A DNA stretch of 42,393 nucleotides from assembly GCF_022179065.1 (NCBI RefSeq), contig NZ_BPQD01000048.1, forward strand, positions 1 through 42,393, in the 5' to 3' direction. Position 1 is the stretch's first letter; each line of letters opens with the position of its first letter. The position numbers and the translations under genes are program-made. Origin of the DNA: Methylobacterium adhaesivum (GTDB lineage Bacteria > Pseudomonadota > Alphaproteobacteria > Rhizobiales > Beijerinckiaceae). Positions 1-7,848 of the stretch are shown piece after piece. The notes under the pieces are model-generated. The model saw nothing but the letters and a program-made list of their open reading frames with translations, did not search any database and was not told the DNA's origin.

Positions 1-681
1 CAGCTAAACGCGTCGCTTGCCGCCGTGAACGCCCAGGCTTCCATCGATAGCCTCACCGGCAAGATCACCATCACGTCGACGAACGACTTCGGCGCCGACA
101 ACCTCAGCGTCACGGTCGCCGGCAGCACCGCCTTCGCCTCCAGCACCACCAGCGCCATCATCGGCGGTGATGGTGCCGCCGCCCGCAAGAACGCCGTGGC
201 GACCTACAACGGCCTGTTGACCCAGATCAATCAGCTCGCGGCGGATGCCAGCTTCAACGGCCTCAACCTCCTGGCCGGCGACAGCCTGAAGGTGGTGTTC
301 AACGAGCGCGGCACCTCCCTGCTCTCGGTCCAGGGCACGACGGTCAACACGGGAACCCTCGGTCTCGGCCCCATCGACCCCGATGGGTTCCAGGAGAACG
401 GCGCGATCGCCAAGGTCATCACCACCATCAGCTCGGCCTCGTCTCAGCTAAAATCGGAGGCCTCGTCGCTCGGCTCCAACCTCGCCGTGGTCCAGAACCG
501 TCAGGACTTCACCAAGCAGATCATCAACGTCCTCGACACCGGCGCCGGCAACCTCGTGAATGCCGACCTTAACGAGGAGGCCGCCAACTCCCAGGCCCTC
601 TCGACCCGCAACTCGCTCGGCATCTCGGCCCTCTCGCTGGCCAACCAGGCCCAGCAGGCCGTGCTCCAGCTGCTCCGCTGA
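1..681 (+). CDS. Flagellin, C-terminal part (5' end outside window)
   Basis: The reading frame is open from base 1, so the N-terminus lies outside the window and the GTG at 25 is internal. About 226 residues are visible. The last 60 residues are a typical flagellin D0 helix: an NxADLNEEAANSQAL segment followed by LGISALSLANQAQQAVLQLL, which in flagellins packs against the N-terminal helix inside the filament. The preceding part is rich in Ser, Thr, Ala and Gly, as in the variable surface-exposed domain, and contains a YNGLLTQINQLAADASFNGLNLL-like helix (split here only by context). The product would be exported by the flagellar type III apparatus and polymerised on the cell surface. The neighbouring FlaG-like gene on the opposite strand supports a flagellar locus. 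Family assignment is secure; which flagellin paralogue it is cannot be told. Confidence 0.88.
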   Translation, partial: QLNASLAAVNAQASIDSLTGKITITSTNDFGADNLSVTVAGSTAFASSTTSAIIGGDGAAARKNAVATYNGLLTQINQLAADASFNGLNLLAGDSLKVVFNERGTSLLSVQGTTVNTGTLGLGPIDPDGFQENGAIAKVITTISSASSQLKSEASSLGSNLAVVQNRQDFTKQIINVLDTGAGNLVNADLNEEAANSQALSTRNSLGISALSLANQAQQAVLQLLR

Positions 682-722
682 GGCGAGGCGCCCCCGCCAC
701 GGCGGGGGAAACCAAAACGAAT

Positions 723-756
723 GCGCCGGGCCGGATCATCACATCCGGTCCGGCGC
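723..756. terminator. Bidirectional hairpin terminator between flagellin and FlaG-like genes
   Basis: A 14-bp stem (723-736 with 743-756, one G-U pair, six-base loop) lies between two converging genes. A second GC-rich hairpin at 691-708 sits 9 bases after the flagellin stop. On the minus strand the large hairpin is followed by a T-rich stretch (complement of 707-722), which fits Rho-independent termination of the FlaG-like gene. Confidence 0.6.
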
Positions 757-820
757 CTCTACCCGGCGACGTCGACACACGTCGCGGCCGTCCGTCCCTG
801 CGGCGGACACCCCGGCCGCG

Positions 821-1198
821 TCAGGCGGTTCGGTCGACGGGATGGGCCTCCGTGGACGCCTCGGCGGCGGCGGCCCGGTCGGCATAGGCGCGGGCCTTCA
901 GCACCACGGGATCGGGCAGCTGGATTACCACGTCGCCCGAGCTGGGATCGACCTCCTGATACACCACCGTGCGGGTATCCTGGTCGATGCGGATGCGGGC
1001 ATCCGGCGCCACCTCCACCGGAGGCACGTCTCGCGTCTCGGGCGACTCATCCTCCGGCGCCGTCGTGTGGATATCGAAGGTCACCGCCGGCCCGAGGCGG
1101 GTCGGACCGGGCACGGGGGGAACCGGCGGCACCGGCCCCATACCCGTGCCCAGGGATCCCTGGACCGCACTGACACTCGTTATGCTCGAAATCGACAT
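821..1198 (-). CDS. FlaG-like flagellar protein
   Basis: A 125-residue protein. The ATG at 1198 is preceded by GGAGGCGAGGGG, so it is preferred over the in-frame upstream ATG at 1243. The N-terminus is Ser-rich, followed by a Pro/Val/Gly-rich linker (PPVPPVPGP). The C-terminal half resembles FlaG: an IRIDQDTRTVVYQEVD strand, then a SGDVVIQLPDPVV strand and a short helix. FlaG proteins are small and influence filament length; their exact role is poorly defined. The convergent flagellin gene supports a flagellar role. The protein ends in a charged Ala/Glu-rich tail. Similarity is at the level of pattern only, so another small flagellum-associated protein remains possible. Confidence 0.55.
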   Translation of the reverse strand: MSISSITSVSAVQGSLGTGMGPVPPVPPVPGPTRLGPAVTFDIHTTAPEDESPETRDVPPVEVAPDARIRIDQDTRTVVYQEVDPSSGDVVIQLPDPVVLKARAYADRAAAAEASTEAHPVDRTA

Positions 1199-1363
1199 TG
1201 TCTGCCCCTCGCCTCCTATCGCTGAATGATCCAATGGGGACATTAGACGGATCGCGGCTGAATCGAGTCTTAAGCAATTCCCTTCTCTCGACCGCCCTGC
1301 TCAATATCGTGAAGAGATAGTCTTCAGGAACGGCGGCATTTAAACCATAGTGCCCTTTCCGGA

Positions 1364-2482
1364 TCAGATCTCCACCGCGCGGGGCACCCGAGCCGCGCCG
1401 ATGCCCTGCGCATCGAAGGCGACGCTCTTCACCACGGCGAAGACGGGCAGGCCCGGCCGGAGGCCGAGGTCGCGGGCGGAGGCCTGCGTCAGGCGGGCAG
1501 TGAGCGCCGCGCCGGCGCAATCGAGGGTGATGAGGACCGCCCCCTCCCCCAAAACGCTGAGGTCGCGCACCGTCCCGGGCAGCACGTTGCGGGCGCTGAG
1601 GCCCGCGGGCTGCCGCGTCGCCACGAGTACGTCGCGGGCCGGCACGAGGAGGCGCACGGGCGTCCCCACCGCCCGGTCGAGGCGGGGCACGCTGAGGCGG
1701 CCCACGGCGCCGGTGAGGTGGGTGAGCCCGGCAGCCCCGTCGTGCCCGGCCACCGCCATGTCGAGGAGGCTGCCGCCGTGCGCCGCCTGTTCGGCCCCGA
1801 GTTCGCCCCGGCGCAGCAGGGCCTCGGCCGGACCGGCAGCGGCGACGCGCCCGGCCTCCAGCACCACGAGGGTGTCGGCGAGGCGCGCCACCTCGGGCAC
1901 GGCGTGGCTGACATACACGATGGGAATGCCGGCGCCGTCGCGCAGGTGCTCGACGAGGGGCAGGATCTCGGCCTTGCGGGCGGCGTCGAGGGCGGCCAGC
2001 GGCTCGTCCATGAGGAGCAGGCGCGGGCGCGACAGCAGCGCCCGGCCGATGGCGACGCGCTGGCTCTCCCCGCCCGACAGGCCGGCGGGGCGGCGCGCCA
2101 GGAGGTGGCCGATCCCGAGCAAGCCGACCACGTCGTCGAAGCCGAGGCCGGGCGCCTCCGGGCGACGGCGCGCGAAGCGGCGGCCGTAATCGAGGTTCTG
2201 CCGCACGCAGAGGTGGGGCAGCAGCCGCGCCTCCTGGAACACCACGCCGATGCGGCGGCGGTGGGCGGGGCAATCGATGCGGCGTTCCGTATCCAAGAGG
2301 GTCTCGCCGTCGAGGACGATGCGGCCCCGGTCGGGCCGCACGAGGCCGGCGAGCAGACCGATCACCGTGGTCTTGCCCGAGCCCGAGGGGCCGAACAAGG
2401 CGGTGAGGCCGGGGGGCGCCGTGAATGCGACGTCGAGGCGAAAGGCACCGCGCGCCAGGGAGACGTCGAGTTCGAGGCTCAT
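1364..2482 (-). CDS. modC: Molybdate ABC transporter ATP-binding protein ModC
   Basis: A 372-residue ATPase that would energise molybdate uptake at the cytoplasmic face of the inner membrane. Visible motifs are Walker A GPSGSGKT (31-38), the ABC signature LSGGES (135-140), Walker B ending in DE (159-160), and an H-loop in YVSHAVPEV. The C-terminal 100 residues form the extra domain typical of ModC, with a TOBE/Mop-like molybdate-binding fold suggested by ARNVLPGTVRDL and the final V-rich strands. The start overlaps the modB stop by four bases (ATGA, 2479-2482), which implies translational coupling. Length is slightly above the usual 350 residues. No modA gene lies next to it in this window. 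Confidence 0.93.
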   Translation of the reverse strand: MSLELDVSLARGAFRLDVAFTAPPGLTALFGPSGSGKTTVIGLLAGLVRPDRGRIVLDGETLLDTERRIDCPAHRRRIGVVFQEARLLPHLCVRQNLDYGRRFARRRPEAPGLGFDDVVGLLGIGHLLARRPAGLSGGESQRVAIGRALLSRPRLLLMDEPLAALDAARKAEILPLVEHLRDGAGIPIVYVSHAVPEVARLADTLVVLEAGRVAAAGPAEALLRRGELGAEQAAHGGSLLDMAVAGHDGAAGLTHLTGAVGRLSVPRLDRAVGTPVRLLVPARDVLVATRQPAGLSARNVLPGTVRDLSVLGEGAVLITLDCAGAALTARLTQASARDLGLRPGLPVFAVVKSVAFDAQGIGAARVPRAVEI

Positions 2483-3177
2483 TCCGCCCCCAGGCGGCGC
2501 GCGAGGCGACGGGCGAGGAATTCGGAAGCGAGCAGGGCCGCCATGGACAGGGTGATGGAGACGAGGGTGAGGCGCAGGGCGCCGGCCTCGCCCCCCGGCA
2601 CCTGGGTCAGGGTGTAGATGGCCGAGGGGAGCGTCCGGGTCTCGCCGGGAATATTCGACACGAACGTGATGGTGGCGCCGAACTCGCCCATGGCCTTGGC
2701 GAAGGCCAGCACCGCCCCGGCGAGGACGCCCGGCATGGCGAGCGGTAGGGTCACGGTGAGGAACACCGACCACGGCGAGGCCCCGAGGGTCGCCGCCGCC
2801 TGCTCGACGCGCCGGTCGACGGCCTCGAGGGACAGGCGCATGGCCCGCACCATGAGGGGAAACCCCATCACGGCGCAGGCCAGCGCCGCCCCGGTCCAGC
2901 GGAACGACAGCACGATTCCGATCTCGGCCAGGGCCGCCCCGAAGGTGCCCCGGCGGCCGAAGGCGAGGAGCAGGAGGTAGCCCGTCACCACGGGCGGCAG
3001 GATCAGGGGCAGGTGCACGAGCCCGTCGAGGAGGCTCCGGCCCGGAAAGCGTTTGCGCGCCAGCAGCCAGGCCACGGCGAGGCCGGGCCCGAGGCTGGCG
3101 AGGGTCGCCACCGTCGCCACCCGCAGGCTCAGGGCAAGGGCGGTCCACTCGTCGGGGGTGAGGCCGAGACGGTCCAA
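2479..3177 (-). CDS. modB: Molybdate ABC transporter permease ModB
   Basis: A 232-residue inner-membrane permease with about five hydrophobic segments. It carries the cytoplasmic EAA loop (EQAAATLGASPWSVFLTVTL, about 135-155) that docks on the ATPase. The region LPLILPPVVTGYLLL and the C-terminal GEFGATITFVSNIPGETRT segment are characteristic of ModB. It forms an operon with modC through a four-base overlap. The ATG at 3177 is used because the conserved first transmembrane helix begins about 13 residues later. The usual first gene of the operon, modA (periplasmic binding protein), is missing upstream, where a small unrelated open frame occurs instead. Function is secure; the cognate binding protein must be encoded elsewhere or the transporter is incomplete. 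Confidence 0.93.
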   Translation of the reverse strand: MDRLGLTPDEWTALALSLRVATVATLASLGPGLAVAWLLARKRFPGRSLLDGLVHLPLILPPVVTGYLLLLAFGRRGTFGAALAEIGIVLSFRWTGAALACAVMGFPLMVRAMRLSLEAVDRRVEQAAATLGASPWSVFLTVTLPLAMPGVLAGAVLAFAKAMGEFGATITFVSNIPGETRTLPSAIYTLTQVPGGEAGALRLTLVSITLSMAALLASEFLARRLARRLGAE

Positions 3178-3275
3178 GGAACGGCAATCCGGGGTGGAGC
3201 GGGCGGGACGCGCGCGGAGGGGGCGATTACGCCGATCCGCCGCGTGTCATGCAAGCGGCGGCCCGGAAAGCCGCC

Positions 3276-3491
3276 TCAGGCCCAGCGCTCGTCGTCGTCC
3301 ATCCAGGCGATCTCGGGGGTGATCTCGGATCGGTGCAGACGGCTGAGGAGAACGAGCATGGGACCCGGAAGCGGCGCCGTCAGCACCTCGGGATCGTGAA
3401 TCCCGTCCCGCCCGCGGGCGAGGCGCCTGCGGGACTTGGATTTCTCAGCCATGACCACCGGCGTTCGACCGCCGATTCTCTTGATTTTCAT
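3276..3491 (-). CDS. Small hypothetical basic protein
   Basis: An open frame of 71 residues (ATG at 3491; an in-frame GTG at 3497 and an ATG at 3452 are alternatives). The N-terminal half is strongly basic (KSKSRRRLARGR); the C-terminal half is neutral to acidic and ends in WMDDDERWA. It has no signal peptide, membrane segment or family motif that I recognise. It lies about 100 bases upstream of modB on the same strand. A six-bp GC hairpin (3257-3262 with 3270-3275) begins directly after its stop but has no T-run. Neither start has a strong ribosome-binding site. It may be real or a chance open frame in GC-rich DNA. Confidence 0.4.
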   Translation of the reverse strand: MKIKRIGGRTPVVMAEKSKSRRRLARGRDGIHDPEVLTAPLPGPMLVLLSRLHRSEITPEIAWMDDDERWA

Positions 3492-3620
3492 ACGCACTCG
3501 ATCACCCGCGACGGTTGCCGGACTCGGGGAAGCGAGGACAAACGCGAAGGTCCGCCCCCAGTTCCATGAAATTCCGCGCCCAGTGGCGGGGCTTCGCGCG
3601 GGGTGTTAGAGCCCTCGTCC

Positions 3621-4556
3621 ATGCTTGAAGGCCTGCCCCCCCATCGCCCGACCCACGTGCTCCGCCTCCTCACGGACGAGGGCTCGGCCAAGGCGATGAC
3701 CGATCTCCTCGGGGAGATGTTCGATCCGACGCAAACGGCGGTGGCCGCCTTCGAGGCGGAGGACGGCCGGACCTGGCGCCTCGAGGCGTATTTCGCCGAT
3801 GCGCCCGACGAGGCGATGATCCGCGACCTCATCCGCCCCGTGGTCGGCGACCAGGCCGATGCGGCAGCGTTCGAGACCATCGACCAGCAGGATTGGGTGC
3901 GGGCCTCCCTCGAAGGGCTCAACCCCGTGCGGGCCGGCCGCTTCCTCGTCCACGGCAGCCACGACCGCGACACCGTGCGGCCGAACGACCTCGCCATCGA
4001 GATCGAGGCGGCGCTGGCCTTCGGTACCGGCCACCACGGCACGACGCTCGGATGCCTCAGGGCGCTGGCCGACCGTTTGAAATGCGGGCGCCCGGCCCAT
4101 GTCCTCGACGTCGGCACCGGCACGGGCATCCTCGCCTTCGCGGCGGCCAAAGCCCTCCACACCCCCGTGATCGCCGGCGACCTCGACCCCGAGGCGGTGA
4201 CCACGGCAGTGGGCAACGCCCGCCTCAATGGGCTGGGGCCGACCCTGCGGCTGTACCAGGGACCCGGCGTGCGCCACGCCCTCGCCAACCGGCCGCGCCG
4301 GTTCGACGTGGTGTTCGCCAACATCCTGGCTCGGCCCCTCAAGGGCCTCGCCCCGTCCCTGACGGCGGTGGTGGCGGATCATGGCATCCTCATCCTGTCC
4401 GGGCTCATCGAGCGCGACGTGCCGGGCGTGCTCTCGACCTACCGCCATCGCGGCTTCCACCTCGCCCGCCACGGCCTCATCGAGGGCTGGGCCACCCTGG
4501 TGCTGAAGCGCGGCGGCGCGGCACCCCGGCCCCTGCGGCGATGGTTGCCGCACTGA
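3621..4556 (+). CDS. prmA: Ribosomal protein L11 methyltransferase PrmA
   Basis: A 311-residue cytoplasmic methyltransferase that would transfer methyl groups from S-adenosylmethionine to amino groups of ribosomal protein L11. The N-terminal 110 residues match the L11-recognition domain. The class I methyltransferase core follows: AFGTGHHGTT (about 133-142), motif I DVGTGTGIL (163-171), an acidic GDLDPEAV after strand 2, and the PrmA-specific FANILARPL near residue 240. The ATG at 3621 is chosen because it starts just before the conserved domain; an in-frame GTG at 3603 is upstream and neither has a strong Shine-Dalgarno sequence. The aminopeptidase gene follows 24 bases downstream, so the two may be co-transcribed. 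Confidence 0.92.
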   Translation: MLEGLPPHRPTHVLRLLTDEGSAKAMTDLLGEMFDPTQTAVAAFEAEDGRTWRLEAYFADAPDEAMIRDLIRPVVGDQADAAAFETIDQQDWVRASLEGLNPVRAGRFLVHGSHDRDTVRPNDLAIEIEAALAFGTGHHGTTLGCLRALADRLKCGRPAHVLDVGTGTGILAFAAAKALHTPVIAGDLDPEAVTTAVGNARLNGLGPTLRLYQGPGVRHALANRPRRFDVVFANILARPLKGLAPSLTAVVADHGILILSGLIERDVPGVLSTYRHRGFHLARHGLIEGWATLVLKRGGAAPRPLRRWLPH

Positions 4557-4580
4557 ACCGCGCGGCGTAACCCTGGCGGC

Positions 4581-6398
4581 ATGACGCGCGCCCGCTTCCA
4601 GACCTTCGACGATCCCGGCCACCGCGCGGGGTCCACCCGCATCGCCGCCCTGCGAGACGCCCTGGCGGCTCAGGGCCTCGACGGGTTCGTGGTGCCCCGG
4701 GCCGACGAGCACCAATCGGAATACGTTCCGCCGGGCGCCGAGCGCCTCGCCTGGCTCACGGGCTTCACCGGCTCGGCCGGCACGGCGGTGATCCTGAAGG
4801 ACGCCGCCGCCCTGGTGGTGGATGGGCGCTACACCCTCCAGGCCCCGGCCCAGGTCGACACCACCGTCATCACCCCCCTTCAACTCGCCGAGACGGGCGT
4901 CGAGGCTTGGATCGGCACGCATCTCGGGAGCGGGCAGGTGCTCGGCTACGATCCGTGGCTGCACACGCCGGACGGCGTCGCCCGCCTGGAGCGGGCCGCG
5001 CACAAGGCCGGCGCGACCCTGCGTGCCGTCGCGGCCAACCCCGTCGACGCGATCTGGCCCGACCGGCCGGGCCAGCCCACCGGGCCCGTGGTGACCCATC
5101 CCCTCGCGCTCGCCGGCGAGGCGGTGCCGGAGAAGCTCGCTCGGATCGGCGCGTCCCTGGATAAGGCCGGGTGCGACGCCCTGGTGATCTCCGATCCGCA
5201 CAACCTCGCCTGGACGTTCAACCTGCGCGGCGCCGACGTGGCCCACACGCCCCTCGCGCTCGGCTACGCCATCCTCCCCCAGCAGGGCCGCCCGACGCTG
5301 TTCCTCGGTTCGCCCGACATCGCGCCCGATCTCGGCGCGGCCCTGGCGCCGCTGGCCGACATCCGGCCCCGGAGCGCGTTCGAGGCCGCCCTCGACGATC
5401 TCGCGCGGGGCGGCCCGATCCGCCTCGACGCGGCGACGGCCGCCATCGCCCTGAAAGTCCGGATCGAGGCCGCCGGGGGCACGGTGGAAACCGGCCCCGA
5501 TCCGATCACCGCCCTCAAGGCCGTGAAGAACACCGCCGAGATCGCCGGGACCCGCGCCGCCCATCTTCGCGATGGCGTCGCGGTGGTGCACTTCCTCGCC
5601 TGGCTCGACGGACACGCCGCCGGGGGCCTCACGGAGATCGCCGCCGTGGAGGCTCTGGAGGATTTCCGCGCGCAAGGCGGGCTGCTGAGGGACGTCTCGT
5701 TCCCGACCATCTCGGGCAGCGGCCCCAACGGCGCCATCGTGCATTACCGGGTCAGCCACGAGACCGACCGGACGATCCGGCCGGGGGAACTCTTCCTCGT
5801 TGATTCCGGCGCGCAATACCTGGACGGCACCACGGACATCACCCGCACGGTGGCCATCGGCACGCCCACCGACACCATGCGCGACCGCTTCACCCGCGTG
5901 CTCCAGGGCCACATCGCCATCGCGCGGTCGGTGTTCCCGAAGGGCACGACGGGGGCGCAGATCGACGGTTTCGCCCGCGCCCCCCTGTGGGAGGCCGGCC
6001 TCGATTTCGACCACGGCACCGGGCACGGGGTCGGCGCCTTCCTCTCCGTGCACGAGGGGCCGCAGCGCATCGCCAAGACCGGGACCGTGCCTTTGGAGGT
6101 GGGCATGATCCTCTCCAACGAGCCGGGCTATTACCGGGCGGGGGAATACGGCATCCGCCTGGAGAACCTCGTCCTCGTGGAGCCGCGCGCGATTCCCGGG
6201 GGCGAGCGGTCCATGCTCGGGTTCGAGACCCTGACGCTGGCGCCGTTCGACCGCCGCCTCATCGCCCTCGACCTGTTGCGTTCGGCCGAGCGCGCCTGGA
6301 TCGACGCCTATCACGCCCGGGTCCGCGACACCCTCGGGCCCCACCTCGACGGGCCGACCCGCGCTTGGCTCTTGGACGCCACCCGCCCCCTCGCCTGA
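4581..6398 (+). CDS. Xaa-Pro aminopeptidase, three-domain M24B type
   Basis: A 605-residue metallopeptidase that removes the N-terminal residue from peptides with proline in second place. It has the three-domain architecture of the large aminopeptidase P group: two creatinase-like domains (about 15-150 and 170-320) and a C-terminal pita-bread catalytic domain. The five expected metal ligands are visible as Asp408, Asp419, His482 (in HGTGHGVG), Glu514 (SNEPGYY) and Glu528 (IRLENLV). The C-terminal 60 residues form the extra cap seen in this group. The length of about 600 residues fits the large type rather than the 440-residue E. coli PepP. It follows prmA after 24 bases and probably shares its transcript. 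No signal peptide is visible, so it should act in the cytoplasm. Confidence 0.9.
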   Translation: MTRARFQTFDDPGHRAGSTRIAALRDALAAQGLDGFVVPRADEHQSEYVPPGAERLAWLTGFTGSAGTAVILKDAAALVVDGRYTLQAPAQVDTTVITPLQLAETGVEAWIGTHLGSGQVLGYDPWLHTPDGVARLERAAHKAGATLRAVAANPVDAIWPDRPGQPTGPVVTHPLALAGEAVPEKLARIGASLDKAGCDALVISDPHNLAWTFNLRGADVAHTPLALGYAILPQQGRPTLFLGSPDIAPDLGAALAPLADIRPRSAFEAALDDLARGGPIRLDAATAAIALKVRIEAAGGTVETGPDPITALKAVKNTAEIAGTRAAHLRDGVAVVHFLAWLDGHAAGGLTEIAAVEALEDFRAQGGLLRDVSFPTISGSGPNGAIVHYRVSHETDRTIRPGELFLVDSGAQYLDGTTDITRTVAIGTPTDTMRDRFTRVLQGHIAIARSVFPKGTTGAQIDGFARAPLWEAGLDFDHGTGHGVGAFLSVHEGPQRIAKTGTVPLEVGMILSNEPGYYRAGEYGIRLENLVLVEPRAIPGGERSMLGFETLTLAPFDRRLIALDLLRSAERAWIDAYHARVRDTLGPHLDGPTRAWLLDATRPLA

Positions 6399-6509
6399 CC
6401 CCGACGCGGTTGACACCCGGCGAGGGTTCGCCAACACGTCGGCCCGCTCCGCACCGGCGACCGAACCGCCGTTGCGCGATCTGGATGGACCTTGAGACCG
6501 ATGACGGTG

Positions 6510-7463
6510 ATGCGCTCCTACCTGGACTTCGAGAAGCCCGTCGCCGAGCTCGAGGCGAAGGTCGAGGAACTGAAGGCCGTGGGCGCCCGTGACGGCGCCG
6601 TGTCCATCTCCGAGGAGGTCGGGCGCCTCGAGGCCAAGGCGGCTGCCGCCCTGTCGGACATCTACGCCTCGCTGACTCCGTGGCAGAAGACGCAGGTGGC
6701 CCGCCATCCGCAGCGGCCGCATTTCGTCGATTACTGCGCCGACCTCATCACCGAGTTCACGCCGCTCGCCGGAGACCGCGCCTTCGGCGAGGACGCCGCC
6801 ATCGTCGCCGGCTTCGGCCGGTTCCGGGGCCGCGCCGTCTGCGTCATCGGCCAGGAGAAGGGCCACTCCACCGAAACGCGCCTGCACCACAATTTCGGGA
6901 TGGCCAAGCCCGAGGGCTACCGCAAGGCCGTGCGCCTCATGGAGATGGCCGACCGCTTCGGCCTGCCGGTCCTCGCCTTCATCGATACCGCCGGGGCGTT
7001 TCCGGGCATCGAGGCGGAGGAACGCGGGCAGGCCGAGGCCATTGCCCGCTCCACGGAGGCGTGCCTGGCCCTCGGCGTCCCCAACGTCGCCCTCGTGATC
7101 GGCGAGGGCGGCTCGGGTGGCGCCATCGCGCTCGCCACCGCCAATCGCGTCCTGATGATGGAGCACGCGATCTACGGGGTGATCTCGCCGGAAGGCGCCG
7201 CCTCGATCCTGTGGCGCGACCAGGGCCGGGCGTCCGACGCCGCCACCGCCATGAAGATCACCGCGCAGGATCTCCTGCGCCTCGGGATCATCGACACCAT
7301 CGTGCCCGAGGCCACGGGCGGCGCCCATCGCGGGCGCGCCGCCGCCACGGCGGCCGCGGGCGAGGCCCTCCACGCGGCGCTGGCCGAATTCGACGGCCTG
7401 TCACCGGACGATATCCGCGACCGGCGGGCCGTGAAATTCTTGGAGATCGGCCGCAAGCTGTAG
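6510..7463 (+). CDS. accA: Acetyl-CoA carboxylase carboxyltransferase subunit alpha
   Basis: A 317-residue subunit of acetyl-CoA carboxylase. Together with AccD it transfers carboxyl from carboxybiotin to acetyl-CoA, giving malonyl-CoA for fatty acid synthesis. The protein opens with MRSYLDFEKPV, a common start in this order, followed by a coiled helix. The carboxyltransferase core shows EDAAIVAGFGRFRG, GQEKG, a GMAKPEGYRKA helix, IDTAGAFPG, and GEGGSGGAIA for the oxyanion hole, then ISPEGAASILW. An in-frame ATG at 6501 is an alternative start. It is separated from the peptidase gene by 111 bases with no clear terminator. Other fatty acid synthesis genes (fabI, fabA, fabB) are in the window but not in this operon. 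Confidence 0.95.
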   Translation: MRSYLDFEKPVAELEAKVEELKAVGARDGAVSISEEVGRLEAKAAAALSDIYASLTPWQKTQVARHPQRPHFVDYCADLITEFTPLAGDRAFGEDAAIVAGFGRFRGRAVCVIGQEKGHSTETRLHHNFGMAKPEGYRKAVRLMEMADRFGLPVLAFIDTAGAFPGIEAEERGQAEAIARSTEACLALGVPNVALVIGEGGSGGAIALATANRVLMMEHAIYGVISPEGAASILWRDQGRASDAATAMKITAQDLLRLGIIDTIVPEATGGAHRGRAAATAAAGEALHAALAEFDGLSPDDIRDRRAVKFLEIGRKL

Positions 7464-7848
7464 CGCGGGCCTCTCGCCACGGCGGCCACGACTAGCCGAA
7501 GCCGGAGATGCGCGCTATTGTCGCACCCTCCGGAGGGGAACTTTTTAAGCCCTGTTTCGACGCACCGTGCGCAGCCGCACGCGGCGGCCTGACCGCCTTT
7601 CACTCTGGGCGCCGAAAAATCTCGTGCTCGCCCAAGGCCTTCGTGATCCGGGTGCGGTGCGCGCCGTGGCCATCGTTCCGGGTTCCATGCCTCATCCGAA
7701 CCATACCCGGGATCCACAGGCACGCCGCGCCCCCACATTTGTCGCCTTGCGGTAACAGAGGGGTAAGTTTAACGGAGCTAAGGGGTTGGGGAGTGGCGTC
7801 CGACGGGCAAAGTCCGCGGAGGCGTGTCTTTTGAGAACGGGGTTCCCC
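7464..7848. other. Intergenic region accA to L,D-transpeptidase
   Basis: No convincing gene was found in these 385 bases. A CCCTCCGGAGGG dyad at 7526-7537 followed by GAACTTTTT could be a weak Rho-independent terminator for accA, but the stem is only four base pairs around a four-base loop. The last 100 bases are relatively AT-rich (GGTAAGTTTAACGG near 7762) and probably hold the promoter of the downstream lipoprotein gene; I cannot identify -35 and -10 boxes with confidence. Confidence 0.35.

Noticed and set aside
1244-1363. A minus-strand stretch that reads like protein (HYGLNAAVPEDYLFTILSRA) between modC and the FlaG-like gene
   Set aside because: No start codon with a ribosome-binding site is in place and the frame continues into the FlaG-like gene in a different frame. 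It might be a decayed remnant, but the AT-rich promoter explanation is simpler.
3257-3275. Six-bp GC hairpin after the small basic open frame
   Set aside because: No U-run follows on the minus strand, so it is not supported as a terminator.
3606-7373. A 1255-codon open frame on the minus strand
   Set aside because: It runs antisense across prmA, the aminopeptidase gene and accA, all with complete catalytic motifs; it is a compositional shadow.
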